The position numbers and the translations under genes are program-made. Shown here piece by piece: positions 23,614-34,525 of a stretch of DNA of 64,000 nucleotides (within the stretch, counting starts at the first letter, position 1; the number at the start of each line of letters is the position of its first letter). Location of the stretch: the NCBI RefSeq assembly GCF_016906535.1, contig NC_057373.1, positions 620,001-684,000 on the forward strand, written 5' to 3'. Below the pieces are notes generated by a model, which was not told where the DNA came from, did no database searches, and worked only from the letters and a program-made list of their open reading frames with translations. Source of the DNA: Rhizoctonia solani. Taxonomy: Eukaryota > Basidiomycota > Agaricomycetes > Cantharellales > Ceratobasidiaceae.

Positions 23614-25298
23614 ATGAACGCTGAGAATGACCAAGAAACCGTACCAAGGGGTGATAGGGGCGGGGCTAGAGACAAGCCTACAACCCGTAGCAGAAGAACC
23701 AACCCACCGCCTTCTACGGTGGAGTTGCCGGCTCCATTGCATGGGCAAGGTGGTGACGGGGAACTCCCGCATACAGGCACCCCTGGAAGTGACTCAGAGC
23801 CCTCCAATTCAGACTCGTCCGACAGTGACTACAGCTCGACCAACAAGTCTATCTCCTCACGATCCACGGGGATGACAAGACAACAAGCTAGCCGTGAGCT
23901 GGAAGACATAGTCAGAAAGCTCAGGAAACAGAACAAACGACTGGAGAAGAAAATCGTGACACAGGCAAGATCAGGGTACAAAGCCCAGACGCCTAAAGCT
24001 TACAAGGGCGAGGCGGACATCAATAAATACGACATGTTTATCTTTAACTATAAACTATACTTGTCAGATACCAAGCTTAGCGACCGCAAGGCCGTCCTCA
24101 CAGTGAGCCAATTCCTTGAGGACAAGGCGGCAACATGGTACATGATGAATGTAGCGCCAGACCCTGAAGCTTATACGATGGAAACAATATACGTCGGACT
24201 TTACGAATATTGTTTCCCCCCCGACTTCAAGGAGGAGGTGCGACGTCAGTATAACCAGAAGCGGCAAGGGGACCTGAGCGTTCAGGACTACTTTGCCGAG
24301 CTGGCTAGGCTCTGTCGCAGACTTAGGGATATTGACAATAGACAACACGTTCTGAGAATCTGGGAGGGCGCCGCGCAGTATATTAAGGTTGAATGGGCTC
24401 TAAAATACATGCAGCCGGAAACTACAGACATAGAGACACTGCGAGAAGCGGCATTGGCAGCAGAAAGGGCGCATAAGATCAAACAGAAAATCGAAAGGTT
24501 GGGAAACGACAAGGGAAATCCACAGAAGGAGCGGTCGCGTAGCCCCCCCAGGAAGAACGACCGCCGTCCTAATTACAGAAGCTCGGCTAATGGATCAAAC
24601 GGGAGGAACCGCGACCATAGAAGCGGGAGCTACAATGGTAACGGTAACAGGACGGACAAGCGCCAAGACAAGAATAGACACAAAACGCAAGAAGGAGGGC
24701 GCAAAGAGGCGAACACAAGGAAGGAGAAACTCACGAATGAAGAACGAGACAGACTAAAGGCCGCCGGGCTATGTTACGTGTGCCAGAGGTTGGGACATCT
24801 GGCCCGGGACTGCCCGAAGTTCCACAAGGCAAGGCCGTCGCATATACGTGCAAACGCGGTTAAAATCAGACCCAAAGAGAAGGTCCAAGTCTTGTCAGTC
24901 ATGCTCAAGGAGTTGGACAAACTTACCCGGCTGAGAGACAGGGTCGAAGTGAACGCCGTTTGCGTAGGGCAAAAGAACAATGCCACAACAAAGCACATAG
25001 AGCGCAATGCGGTCAAGATCAAAGACAACACGCGCAAAGTGCCCGACACGCTGGTGGTTGAAGCGAAGATAGAAGGCAAGTCAGTACGAGTACTGCTGGA
25101 CTCTGGGTGCCAAACTGACCTAATTTTGTCAACACTGGTCGATCAGCTCAAACTAGATAAGACGGCGCTGACAAAACCGCTGCAAGTTCAACTGGCAATG
25201 GCGGGGTCGCGAGGAACTTTACACTATGGTGCACAGGCTAGAATAGAATATCAGACAGTGAACAAAAATCGTCAGTTTGACGTAGGGAACTTAGATAA
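23614..25298 (+). CDS. Element A ORF2: gag and protease, truncated by element D
   Basis: The frame starts MNAENDQETVPRG. A coiled-coil-like segment (ELEDIVRKLRKQNKRLEKK) is followed by a retrotransposon gag capsid region (FLEDKAATWYMMNV, YQNQKRQGDLS-type core, YFAELARLCRRL). A CCHC zinc knuckle reads CYVCQRLGHLARDC (about residues 387-400). The aspartic protease motif is VLLDSGCQTDLIL (about residue 495). The open frame formally runs to 25386, but everything after 25298 is LTR sequence of element D. The reverse transcriptase that should follow is missing from the window. Confidence 0.85.
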
Positions 25299-25871
25299 TG
25301 TCGTAGACACAGTTGATACCAGGGAATTTATTCCCAATTTCTCGGATTTAAACGAAGGCAAACGAACAACATTTTCAATCACGTGACTTCGGCGCTTATA
25401 TCATACGCGAAGCGCCGAGCCACGTCCCCATCCGCGCTTACCTCAGCACACATAGCCACCTCCACCTGATGACATCACTATGACACGTCAGTGACACGTA
25501 TGCATGAGTAAGGCCGACTGCGGAACGGGGTTCTTATTGGTTATGGTATTGCATATTATGTATTTGTAAATAGACTACCTCTGTAATATATAAGGAGGCC
25601 AACCGACCATGGTAACACCCAGGTCGATTACCTCTTGTTGCATCACCAGTTGTACGAGGGCCTTACAGCCCAGCAAGATACTTAGTTACACGCCTTAAGC
25701 GTCGTTCTCGCTGTACTTACGTAGCTCGCCACCGCCTTACAGCGTGGGGTCATCGTAGATAGTTAGCTCGTTGTTGTAGGGTACATCGTCGCCGCCTTAA
25801 GCGGTTCTACTGTAATAGTTACACGGCCACAAGCACCCGCACCCTCGACGCCCTTACGGACGTCTAGGACA
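25299..25871 (+). repeat. 5' LTR of element D
   Basis: It is a relative of 32086-32657 and 37933-38504 with about the same length. It contains TCACGTGA at 25379-25386, followed by CTTCGGCGCTTAT. Confidence 0.88.
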
Positions 25872-26352
25872 CTAGGTAATCGACCTTAAGTCGGTTGCAA
25901 ACCGTGCCCACCAGCACAACCACACTTAGCTCAACAACGAGAAGGGTTCCTGTACTAGCACAAGGGAAATACCGGAGATCGGGATCGCCTTTCGCTGTCA
26001 ATAATCAAACCAGCGTCGTCCCCTCCTAGTACCGAATTGCTATAAGGCAGACAACCCCTATTGCCCGCATACCCCGGTCGCCGCACCTTTTACCAGCGGA
26101 CCTAGACAGCCGATACACCCGCTTGCAGAGATTGGATTCTACATCACGCCCGTCCACGGCTGTGATTAGTAACTCCTACTGTTCAACGCTAGGTCGTTTG
26201 ACGCAAGGTCTTAGCAATCGAGTAATAAAGCGCTCATAAGTCCTGACATAGGCGCCTACCCCCTCCACACCGTCACTATTACCTCCCGCACTCCCCCTCG
26301 ATCTTCCTCCCGGGCAACCACTCACGCTGGACGCTCATACCCCACACATACC
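25872..26352 (+). other. Leader of element D
   Basis: This non-coding stretch between LTR and gag starts CTAGGTAATCGACC, as does the B leader at 32658. It shares the block AATTGCTATAAGGCAGAC with the leaders of B and C. I could not identify a primer-binding site with confidence. Confidence 0.6.
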
Positions 26353-26779
26353 ATGGCAACCCGTTCCAGGCCGCCCTCTCGAGCTCGCTCCCCTGTCGAT
26401 CAAGGACAGCTGGGACCCGACTTTCCGCCAGCCTCCCCTGAGCTCGGCGAAGTCAGCCTCGAGCGGGTCATCTGCCTCCTCTGGGGACTCCAGTCCCAAG
26501 TTGACCGCATTGAGCAGACCCTCTCGGAACAAAACAAAATTAGTCGAGAGGTTTGCACCAATGTCGAAAACATCTCCCAAGCGGTCAATGTTGTCAAGGA
26601 TGGGCTTGCCCAACTCCAGCTCCCCCGGGGTCCCCATACCCCAGAAGATCAAAAACCCCCTGCGGTCGAGGAAACTCCCAGGGCCGCGCCCAAAGCCGAG
26701 CCTATTGGCAAGGCTCAACCCTTCCTTGGGGCCCCAGCCCCTATCATTTCCACAGGGGCCCCCCGGCGCGACCCCTTAT
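26353..26779 (+). pseudogene. Element D gag, N-terminal fragment
   Basis: It starts MATRSRPPSRARSP and parallels the B gag (MATRSRSTARPPSP), sharing the patterns DQGxLGP, GEVSLERVICLLWGLQSQV and HTPEDQKPPAVE. The frame enters the E LTR after PAPIISTGAPRRD. No capsid core or zinc knuckle remains. Confidence 0.8.
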
Positions 26780-27216
26780 TGTCATAACCCATATCTGGAA
26801 AGGTTATTACCATATATATCCACTGTCAAAGATATATATAGTATATGTGATGCACAGTGATATATGAATAATATATATTGCTGGGGGACGTTGCACTCCC
26901 CCCGCCCCCCTAGCCGCGGGCCAATGTTAAGGGAGCCCGCGGGCAAGGTCTGAATAATATATTATAGAAGAGATTATGTCATCCCCCCCCCCCCACCTCA
27001 AATCCGTAGTAGTTTAGTATAGTATTTGATAAAGGACTGGAGGGGGGAGGTCATGTGACCCTGGTGGACTGTCAGTCTCTAAGTCATGAGCCCTTAGAGT
27101 AATGACAGTTCTGACTGCATATATGTGAGTATATGCGGCCTTCTAAAGACTGTGGAATATCCTATTAGTAGGTGGCTTGGTCAGGAGACATGCCAGCAAA
27201 GGCATGGGTCATGACA
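26780..27216. repeat. Left LTR of element E
   Basis: It starts TGTCATAACCCATATC and ends GTCATGACA. It holds a GC-rich inverted repeat (AGCCGCGGGC ... GCCCGCGGGC) near 26912-26945 and a poly-C tract near 26986. Confidence 0.88.
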
Positions 27217-27624
27217 TTGCCCCCCTTTTAAGCACAAGTCTAGGGGACCTAGATCTGTGCAAAATAAGAGGAAAGCTACCTCTAACAGGATACCAGCACT
27301 GAATGGACAGAAAAAAAATTTCCCATTTTTTGACAGTAATTGGCCAACAGTCATTGGCCAACTACACATGGTTCATCTTGATAGTCCATCCTCCATAGCC
27401 TTTAGTTGAAAGTAGTGACATGGTTGTAACTCTCCTCTTGACCTTGGAGTAGTTACCACCCTGTAACCCTACTTTCTTCTCTCTACTCTATCCCCCTTTT
27501 AGTGCAAGTTTTAGGGGACCTGAAATTGCACTGATTGAAAATGACTTGACCAATTTTCAATGAAATGCTGTTTGTTCAATATTTGCAGTCATTCATCACT
27601 GCCTTCTTCCCTCCCAGGGTTCAA

Positions 27625-27677
27625 GTAAGGCTAGCTGGAATTGAACCAGACTTATAGAGCTAGACCAAGAGCCTTAC
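27625..27677 (-). repeat. tRNA-like hairpin T1 (A-box and B-box, no anticodon arm)
   Basis: On the minus strand, 53 nt open with GTAAGGC and close with GCCTTAC, a perfect 7-bp acceptor-like stem. Inside are TTGGTCTAG, like the A-box of tRNA genes, and CTGGTTCAATTCCAG, a T-arm with B-box consensus. There is no room for an anticodon arm. The near-copy at 27842-27894 keeps the same stem. Confidence 0.6.
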
Positions 27678-27714
27678 TGATCCTGAAGCAGATAAAAGAT
27701 CATGAAGTAGGAGA

Positions 27715-27766
27715 GGTAAAGCTAGCTGGGGATGATCCAGCCTTTTAGCAGACCACACACTCTACC
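27715..27766 (-). repeat. tRNA-like hairpin T2
   Basis: On the minus strand, 52 nt open with GGTAGAG and close with CTTTACC (7 pairs including one G-T). The T-arm-like part is GCTGGATCATCCCCAGC, a poorer B-box than T1. A near-copy lies at 27931-27982. Confidence 0.5.
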
Positions 27767-27841
27767 ATCCCCACCATGATCTAAGGAAGTACCAATATTT
27801 GCAGCCATTTAGAGACTGTCTTCTTCCCTCCCAGGGTCCAA

Positions 27842-27894
27842 GTAAGGCTAGCTGGAATTGAACCAGACTTATAGAGCTAGACCAAGAGCCTTAC
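27842..27894 (-). repeat. tRNA-like hairpin T3 (copy of T1)
   Basis: Second copy of T1, created by the 217-bp duplication; stem and both box motifs are preserved. Confidence 0.6.
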
Positions 27895-27930
27895 TGACCC
27901 AAAGCAGATGAAAGACCATGAAGTAGGAGA

Positions 27931-27982
27931 GGTAAAGCTAGCTGGGGATGATCCAGCCTTTTAGCAGACCACACACTCTACC
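27931..27982 (-). repeat. tRNA-like hairpin T4 (copy of T2)
   Basis: Second copy of T2 from the same duplication, with the same closing stem. Confidence 0.5.
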
Positions 27983-28175
27983 CTCCCTACCATGGTCCAA
28001 GGAAGTACTGATCAAACTGATGGAAAGGGTGCTTAACCATATGTCTGTGTGCTAGAGGTGAAGATCAATCCTCTCAAGTAGTCTTGAAGCAAGAGTTGAC
28101 TGATAGGTAAGAAAGACTTCTTCCTTATAATGGAAAAGTTGTTGATCATTGAGTATAAGTAGATATGTCAATAGG

Positions 28176-28223
28176 TAAGGTTAGCTGGAATTGAACCAAG
28201 CTCTCCCCTCTCCAAGAACCTTA
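28176..28223 (-). repeat. tRNA-like hairpin T5
   Basis: This lies outside the tandem duplication. On the minus strand it opens TAAGGTT, closes AACCTTA, and contains TTGGTTCAATTCCAGC. Stem bases differ from T1 in paired fashion (GGC/GCC in T1, GGTT/AACC here), so pairing is kept while sequence changes. Confidence 0.55.
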
Positions 28224-29413
28224 TTATTCCTATGACCTAGATAGAGGGGGGACCCTAAACCCCCTCAGAAAGAGTAAGAAGTAGTACTCAATGTTGTAGA
28301 CTCAGTCCCTTCTGAGTAAGTAGTATGATCTTGACCTATGCTGACTTGGGAAAGGTATGATTACTAGTTAGATATATGGTTGATTAAGCAAGGATAAGGG
28401 AATGGAAGCTGGACCAAAAGCATTCCATTGCCTGAAGGAGACCTTAATGTTCTGACATCATGATAGAGAGAGTTCATGATATCAAATGTTTACTCATGTT
28501 TACACACAATGGTCATGTGATTACCAATAAATGGTCACAAGTTCACACATTAAGGGAGCATGCCTTCCTGGACCTATCTAAGTTTTTGGGTTCAAAGACA
28601 GGGGGGAAAAACAAGCTGGTTTTTTAAGCAGCTGTCCCCACCCCTTTATATACCTGGGCTTCACTTGGGTCTATATACATATTTCAAATTGCAGCACAGC
28701 CTCAAGAAGCAGTATGAGTCAAAGAAGCATCAGGGTCTTCTTTGATTAGCCAATCAGAAAGCAGTAAAAGAACCGGTGAAAAGAAGTTCCGGTGGAGGAG
28801 ATACTATATTTGGAAGAAGTTGGAAGAAAAGAAGCTCCAGAACCTTCTAGAAGGGTGAGTCATCCACATGGTGTGCACAGCCACACTCCAATATGACTCA
28901 TCCAAATTTCCTTTTATGGTAATCCTATTCCCCAATCCGGCCCAGGATAGCCGGTCACCCGCACAGCCACAATCACATGACAGTGGCATTACCATGACAA
29001 ATGGGACATGATTTGAAATGGCATCTTTGATCATGTGATGTGGCTATGTCAAATCAAATTCATGACTAATCCATCTTTGTCAGCATCAATTACATAATCA
29101 TCAATTACATAATCTGTGATGACTAAGCATGATTGGATTTGTCATGGTTGATTTGTCATCTTCCCAAAAGGGAAGGTGGACTTCCTTATTTGGTAACTCC
29201 TCAGTCAATACCTTCTTGACCTAGGTATTTCCTGTTTTTGGAAGGAGAGTTACCATTTAAGGTAATCCAAGTACCAAGGGGTTGACCTTCATTCTTCATA
29301 TATATGATGCATCATTGATGTAGGGCATTAGTCATCCCTACATCCCCTATAGGCAATACATATACACATATATATGTATATATACTGGGTATAGGTAAGC
29401 AGCTTGTTTTCAA

Positions 29414-29851
29414 TGTCATAACCTATATCTGGAAAGGTTATTACCATATATATCCACTGTCAAAGATATATATAGTATATGTGATGCACAGTGATATATG
29501 AATAATATATTGCTGGGGGATGTTGCACTCCCCCTGCCCCCCTAGCCGCGGGCCAATGTTAAGGGAGCCCGCGGGCAAGGTCTGAATAATATATTATTAT
29601 AGAAGAGATTATGTCATCCCCCCCCCCCACCTCAAATCCGTAGTAGTTTAGTATAGTATTTGATAAAGGACTGGAGGGGGGGAGGTCATGTGACCCTGGT
29701 GGACTGTCAGTCTCTAAGTCATGAGCCCTTAGAGTAATGACAGTTCTGGCTGCATATATGTGAGTATATGCGGCCTTCTAAAGACTGTGGGATATCCTAT
29801 TAGTAGGTGGCTTGGTCAGGAGACATGCCAGCAAAGGCATGGGTCATGACA
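29414..29851. repeat. Right LTR of element E
   Basis: Direct repeat of 26780-27216, about 438 bp. Differences include C/T changes and small insertions in AT and C runs. Confidence 0.88.
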
Positions 29852-31475
29852 TCTAGGTAGTAGGGAAGGCTGGGGTTGGAGTGGATGAGGACCGGAGATT
29901 TGGTAACAAGACCCTTTAGTTCCTGGAACGCTACTTCCTCTAGGTTGCCCCATGACCAAGGGGTTTCCTTTTGGTGAGGTTATGGAGTGGGCGTGCAACC
30001 GAGCTGAAATTGGGGATGAAGCGTCTGAGATAATTCACAAATCCTAGGAAGGCCTGGACCTGTTTAACCGTTCTGGGCGTGGGCCAGGAGGTAACGGCTT
30101 CGATCTTCTTTTGGTCCATCGAGAATCCATCCGGGGAGATAACGATACCAAGGTAATCTACGGTGGTCACGTGGAAGTGGCATTTGGACAACTTGCAGAA
30201 CAGTTGGTTCTTCATGAGACGGGATAGTACCTCTCTGACATGGGCCGGATGGTCTTCGGTTTTCTCCGAGAAGATGAGGATGTCGTCTAGGTAAATTACC
30301 ACGGTTACGTCAATCAGGTCCCTGAATAGATCGTTCATGAAATGTTGGAACGCTGCAGGGGCATTGGTGAGGCCAAATGGCATGACTAGATATTCAAAGA
30401 GGCCGTATTTGGTTCTAAAGGCCGTCTTCCACTCATCTCCTTCCTTGATGCGTACATTGTTGTAACCCCAACGTAAGTCCAACTTGGTAAAGATCTTAGC
30501 GTGTCTGAGTTTTGCCATGAGGTCATCCTGTCTTGGTAGGGGATAGACGTTTTTGTGGGTAACCTTGTTCAACTTTCTGTAATCGACAACCAATCTGAGG
30601 GATCCATCTGCCTTTTTTACAAACATAACCGGAGCGCCTGCCAAGGATGTACTGGGGCGGATTTTGCCTGTTGCCAATTCCTCGTCAATGTGTTGTTTCA
30701 GCGCCTTTGATTCTGCATCGGTCATGCCGTAAATAGGTCCAGGTGAGAGTTTGGCGTTGGGAAGTAGGTCAATGGCAATGTCATATTCCCTGTGGGGGGG
30801 AAGGACCTTAAATTCCTCTTTGCCAAATACTCTGGCAAATTTGTGGTACTCCGTGGGTAGGTCTGCAAGGGGATCTGAATTGGCCTCTTCCTCAGATGCA
30901 ATTTGAACTTGCTCAGGGAAAGTGACTAAGCCCTGTTGCCAGTCAATTAGGGGAGATTCTGTTGTTAGCCAAGTCATGCTGAGGATTGCCGGGGTGTTGC
31001 CTATAGGGCATACCAGGAAAGGAATGGTGTGGGGGTGGTCATTGACCGAAACCGCGAGTTGTACCTGGTGCCATATGCAACCAGTCTGGGAAATGGTACC
31101 ATCTAGCATTCTCACTACTCGTGGATTTTCGAGTAGGGTTTTTGGAATTTTGAGTTTTTCTACCACAATGGGGGATATAAAATTAGAGGTGGCGCCGGAG
31201 TCTATGAGGGTTTTGATGGGTTCTGCCTGGGAGTTTTGGACGTGTAGATCGATGAATAATAGTGGTTTTTTATTTGAATCCAGACCGACAGAAACAAATT
31301 CTACAAGATTATCTACAAAGTCCTTTTTAGGAGTCGGGGGCTTGGCAGCAGTCCTCGACTTCAATCTTTTCCCGAAACCTCTTCTTCTGCCACCTTGGCA
31401 ACCTCCTTGATTGTGGCTTTCCAGCCGTTGGGGCACTGTTTGATTCCGTGGCCCTTTTGGCTGCACTTGACACAC
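29852..31475 (-). pseudogene. Element C pol: protease and reverse transcriptase, truncated
   Basis: The protease motif is TLIDSGATSNFISP. Reverse transcriptase blocks follow: VDYRKLNKVTHKNVYPLPR, FTKLDLRWGYNNVRIKEGDE, the catalytic VIYLDDILIFS, YLGIVISPDG and FLGFVNYLRRFIPNFS. A frame break sits in a short A/T run near 29969-29972, after which the other frame continues into the start of RNase H. The gene then ends at the E LTR. This frame overlaps the gag end (31361-31475), a normal gag-pol arrangement. Length is about one third of a complete pol. Confidence 0.85.
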
Positions 31476-32085
31476 AGGCCAGACGCGCGGCGGCGATCCC
31501 TTTCCTCCGGGGTGACGTAGTTAGGGTCCTCAGATAGGCGGACCCTTGTTGTGGTGGTGGGGGTGGATGTGGTCGCAGTGACCGGGGATTTAGCTGGTGC
31601 CTTTTTAGGGCGGTTCTCCTCATTTTCGCGGCGGATGTTGTCAATTTTAATAGAGGCCGCGAAAATTGCCTTGAGTTCATCAGGAACGCTATCCTTGGTT
31701 GACAGCAGTTCCTTGACTTTCCAGTGGAGGCCCCGCGTGAATTGCGCAATGTAGGCCTCCTCGTTCCAGTCTAATTCCGCCATGAGATTGCGGAACTCCG
31801 TGACGTACTCGGAGGTGGTGGTGGTCTGGGAGAGCGCCGCAATCTTTCTGGCAGCGGCCCGCTTGGCGTTGGGGTCGTCAAAGGCCTCCTTGAATTTGGC
31901 CGTGAGGGTTGGGATGGTAGTTGGGGGGTTGCCCTCGCCCTTGATAATTGCCCCAATGAGGGGAAGAGCCCAGTCGGCTGCCTTGTCTGTCATGTGGTAT
32001 AGTATCCACACGACCATCTGTTCTTCTTCATCAAACTGATCCCGATGAAGCGCGACCCATAGCAGCATACGGTCCAGCCACTGGG
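31361..32085 (-). pseudogene. Element C gag, C-terminal part
   Basis: From the B insertion point it reads WLDRMLLWVALHRDQFDEE, with a capsid-like core and a CCHC zinc knuckle CVKCSQKGHGIKQC near the end (stop at 31361). Its upstream half is at 38505-38984; the frame is exact when B and one CTGGG copy are removed. Confidence 0.85.
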
Positions 32086-32657
32086 TGTCGTAGACACACT
32101 TGATACCAGGGAATTTATTCCTATTTTCTCGATTTTAAACGAAGGCAAACGGACAACATTTTCGATCACGTGACTTCGGCGCTTATATCATACGCTAAGC
32201 GCCAAGCCACGTCCCCATCCGCGCTTACCTCAGCATACGTAGCCACCTCCACCTGATGACATCATTATGACACGTATGCATGAGTAAGGCCGACTGCGGA
32301 GCGGGGTTCTTATTGGTTATGGTATTGGATATAACGTATTTGTAAATAGCACTTCTGTAGAATATATAAGGAGGCCAACTGACCATGGTAACACCCAGGT
32401 CGATTACCTCCTGTCGCATCTCCTATTTGTACGAGGACTTTAGGTCCAGTAACTACTTAGTCTACTCAGTCTCACGTCGCCTTAAGCGGCTTCTTCACTG
32501 TACTTAGGTAGCTCGTCATCGCCCTTACAGGCCTTATCTCCGTAGTATAGTTGGTCGTCGTCGTAGGTAGCTTGCTCGTCGCCTTAAGCGACACTTACTT
32601 AGTTACACACGGCCGCAAGCGCCCACCTCCTCAACGTCCTTACAGACGTCTAGGACA
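32086..32657 (+). repeat. 5' LTR of element B
   Basis: 572 bp, TGTCGTAG...CTAGGACA. It differs from the 3' LTR at nine bases, all transitions. TCACGTGA lies at 32166-32173. Confidence 0.93.
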
Positions 32658-33152
32658 CTAGGTAATCGACCTTAAGTTGGTTGCAAACCGTGCCCACCAA
32701 GCACACCTTACTTAGTCTCAACAAACGAGAAGGTCCCCTGTACTAGCACGAGGGAAATCACCTGATTGGGCTTGCCTTTCGCTATCAATAATCAAACTAG
32801 CGTCGGCCCCAGGTAGTACCGAATTGCTATAAGGCAGACGGATTCTAATCGTCCGCGTACCACCGGTCACTGCACCCTTTGTCAGCGGAACTAGTCAGCA
32901 GATCCACCTGCTTGCAGAAAACCCGTCCCACATCACGCCCGCACACGGCAGTCGATTGGTTGATAGGGACTGTCCAACGCTAGGCGGTTGACGCAAGTTC
33001 TTAGCGCTAGAACAATAAAGCGACCCATAAGTCCTGTCACAGGCACCATCCCCCCTACTTTGCCCATCATTACGTCACGCACCCCCTCTCGCGCTTCCTC
33101 CCGCGCCTCCCAACGCGCCACCTCCCACCAAGGCCGCTCATATCCCCATGAG
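32658..33152 (+). other. Leader of element B
   Basis: Non-coding; it starts CTAGGTAATCGACC and includes AATTGCTATAAGGCAGAC near 32822. An upstream in-frame extension of gag (from 32988) is open but probably untranslated. Confidence 0.6.
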
Positions 33153-34525
33153 ATGGCAACCCGTTCCCGGAGCACCGCTCGTCCCCCGTCCCCTCTCGAT
33201 CAGGGAGAGTTGGGACCCGCTCTTCCGGCAGCCGCCGATGAGTCAAGAAGCCTCGAACCAGAGGTCTATGGGGAAATCTCCCTCAGCCGCGCAATCTCCC
33301 TCCTCCTGGGATTGCAAAACCAAGTCATCCGGCTCGAACGGGAACTCAAGGAACTCAAGGAGGTCAACAAGGAAGCCCAAGATTGGATGGGAGCGGTTGA
33401 CCAAACCCTCACTCGAATCGAGGCTATTGGGGGGCCCCAACCCCACACACCAGAAGACCGGAAACCCCCGGCAGTCGAGGCCACGCCCAGGCCCATATCC
33501 AAAACCAACCCTCTTCCAGCGCCTAGTGCGCCCCTCATCGCCTGGGCCAACCCCACCAAGCCTCCCATCACCTTTGCCCAACCAACTCCCGTCCGGGCTC
33601 CCCCGAGAGTCCCTACTCCCACTCCACCTGCGCCTATCAGGCTCCACTCCCCCCTTGCCCCTCAACCAGCGGCTCCAGTAGTTGCTTACCAAGCCCCCGT
33701 CAAGGTAGACCACCCTGACGCTTATACGGGGAAAATTGGGAATGAGTCCAGACAATGGCTCACTAGGATGATGGCATGGGTCCGCCTCAATCAGCGGATG
33801 TTCCCGACCAATCAGGAGACTTTATCATTCCTCCTGATGAATATGAAGGACACGGCAGGAGCCTGGGCACATCCCCACCTCGACCAACTAGGGTCCCACA
33901 GGGCCATCATTCAAACGGTTGAGGATTTTAGGAGGGAATTCCTGGCCGCATTTGGGAACCCGGACGCCACACGAGCCGCAGAGCGGCAGATCGCAAACCT
34001 TACTCAGACAGGAACCTGTGCTGAGTACATCACTAAGTTCAGGACCATTGCCATGGACCTGGACTGGAACGACGCCGCCCTTCGCGGGCAATTCGCACGT
34101 GGCCTCCACTGGGAGGTCAGCCGTCTCATTGCCACCCAAGAACGGCGCCCCACCACCCTCCTTGAGCTGCAGAACGCGGCTCTGGTCATCGACAACGCCC
34201 TCCGTGAGGAGCGCGCCAGCCACCCGCCTAAGGGTAATAAGCCTGGCACCTCCAATACCAACCCCAATAAGGGGGCGAGTACCGGCCAACAGGCCACTAG
34301 ACCAGGCGCCTCTCCAGCGATCCCAACTTTGTCTCCGAGGAGGAGCGTAACCGCCGCAGGGCTGAAGGCCTTTGCATCAAATGCGGTAAAGCGGGCCATA
34401 AATTTGCGGAATGCCGCACTGGCTGGAAAGCCACGCCCAAGGAGGAAGGTGTCAAAAAGGAAGCCGCCAAAATTGGCGAAGAATCTGGACCCAAATCGGG
34501 AAAAGATTAAGGGTACCTGCTACCG
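33153..34525 (+). pseudogene. Element B gag with one frame break
   Basis: The start is taken at MATRSRSTARPPSP (33153) by comparison with D. A coiled-coil-like segment (QNQVIRLERELKELKEVNKE) and a Pro-rich linker precede the capsid region (WLTRMMAWVRLNQRMFP, FARGLHWEVSRLI). The zinc knuckle CIKCGKAGHKFAEC is in a different frame from the capsid. The switch falls near 34315-34325, where a base appears to have been lost. The alternative-frame tail ends SGPKSGKD at 34525. Confidence 0.8.

Larger units (their letters stand above)
25299..26779 (+). mobile_element. Partial Ty3/gypsy element D (same family as B)
   Basis: A 573-bp LTR (25299-25871, TGTCGTAG...GGACA) is closely related to the LTRs of B. 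A leader follows, then the first 140 or so codons of gag. The element is cut at 26779 by the LTR of element E and has no 3' half. The 5 bases before the LTR are GATAA, the presumed target duplication whose partner is lost. Confidence 0.85.
27583..28010. repeat. Tandem duplication, two units of about 217 bp
   Basis: Unit 1 runs from about 27583 and unit 2 from about 27797. Matching landmarks are offset by 216-217 bases (GTAAGGC at 27625 and 27842; GGTAAAG at 27715 and 27931). Only scattered differences are visible. Confidence 0.85.
27217..29413. other. Interior of element E, non-coding
   Basis: No coding capacity was seen. It carries a 216-217-bp tandem duplication (about 27583-28010) that includes two pairs of tRNA-like hairpins, and a fifth hairpin at 28176-28223. 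A CCCCTTTTA...AGGGGACC motif occurs twice (27223 and 27493). Confidence 0.7.
26780..29851. mobile_element. Non-autonomous LTR element E (ORF-less, with tRNA-like hairpins)
   Basis: It has two direct terminal repeats of about 437 bp (26780-27216 and 29414-29851), starting TGTCATAACC and ending GGGTCATGACA. The 2.2-kb interior has no open frame longer than about 60-75 codons and no retroelement domain. This fits a LARD/TRIM-like non-autonomous element. Flanks are CTTAT on the left and TCTAG on the right, so there is no target duplication; the left flank is element D gag and the right flank is element C pol. The two LTRs differ by several substitutions and small length changes in runs. Confidence 0.8.

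Noticed and set aside
26780..29851. Hammerhead ribozyme (retrozyme) in element E
   Set aside because: I looked for the CTGATGA...GAAA core within the element and found no matching arrangement.
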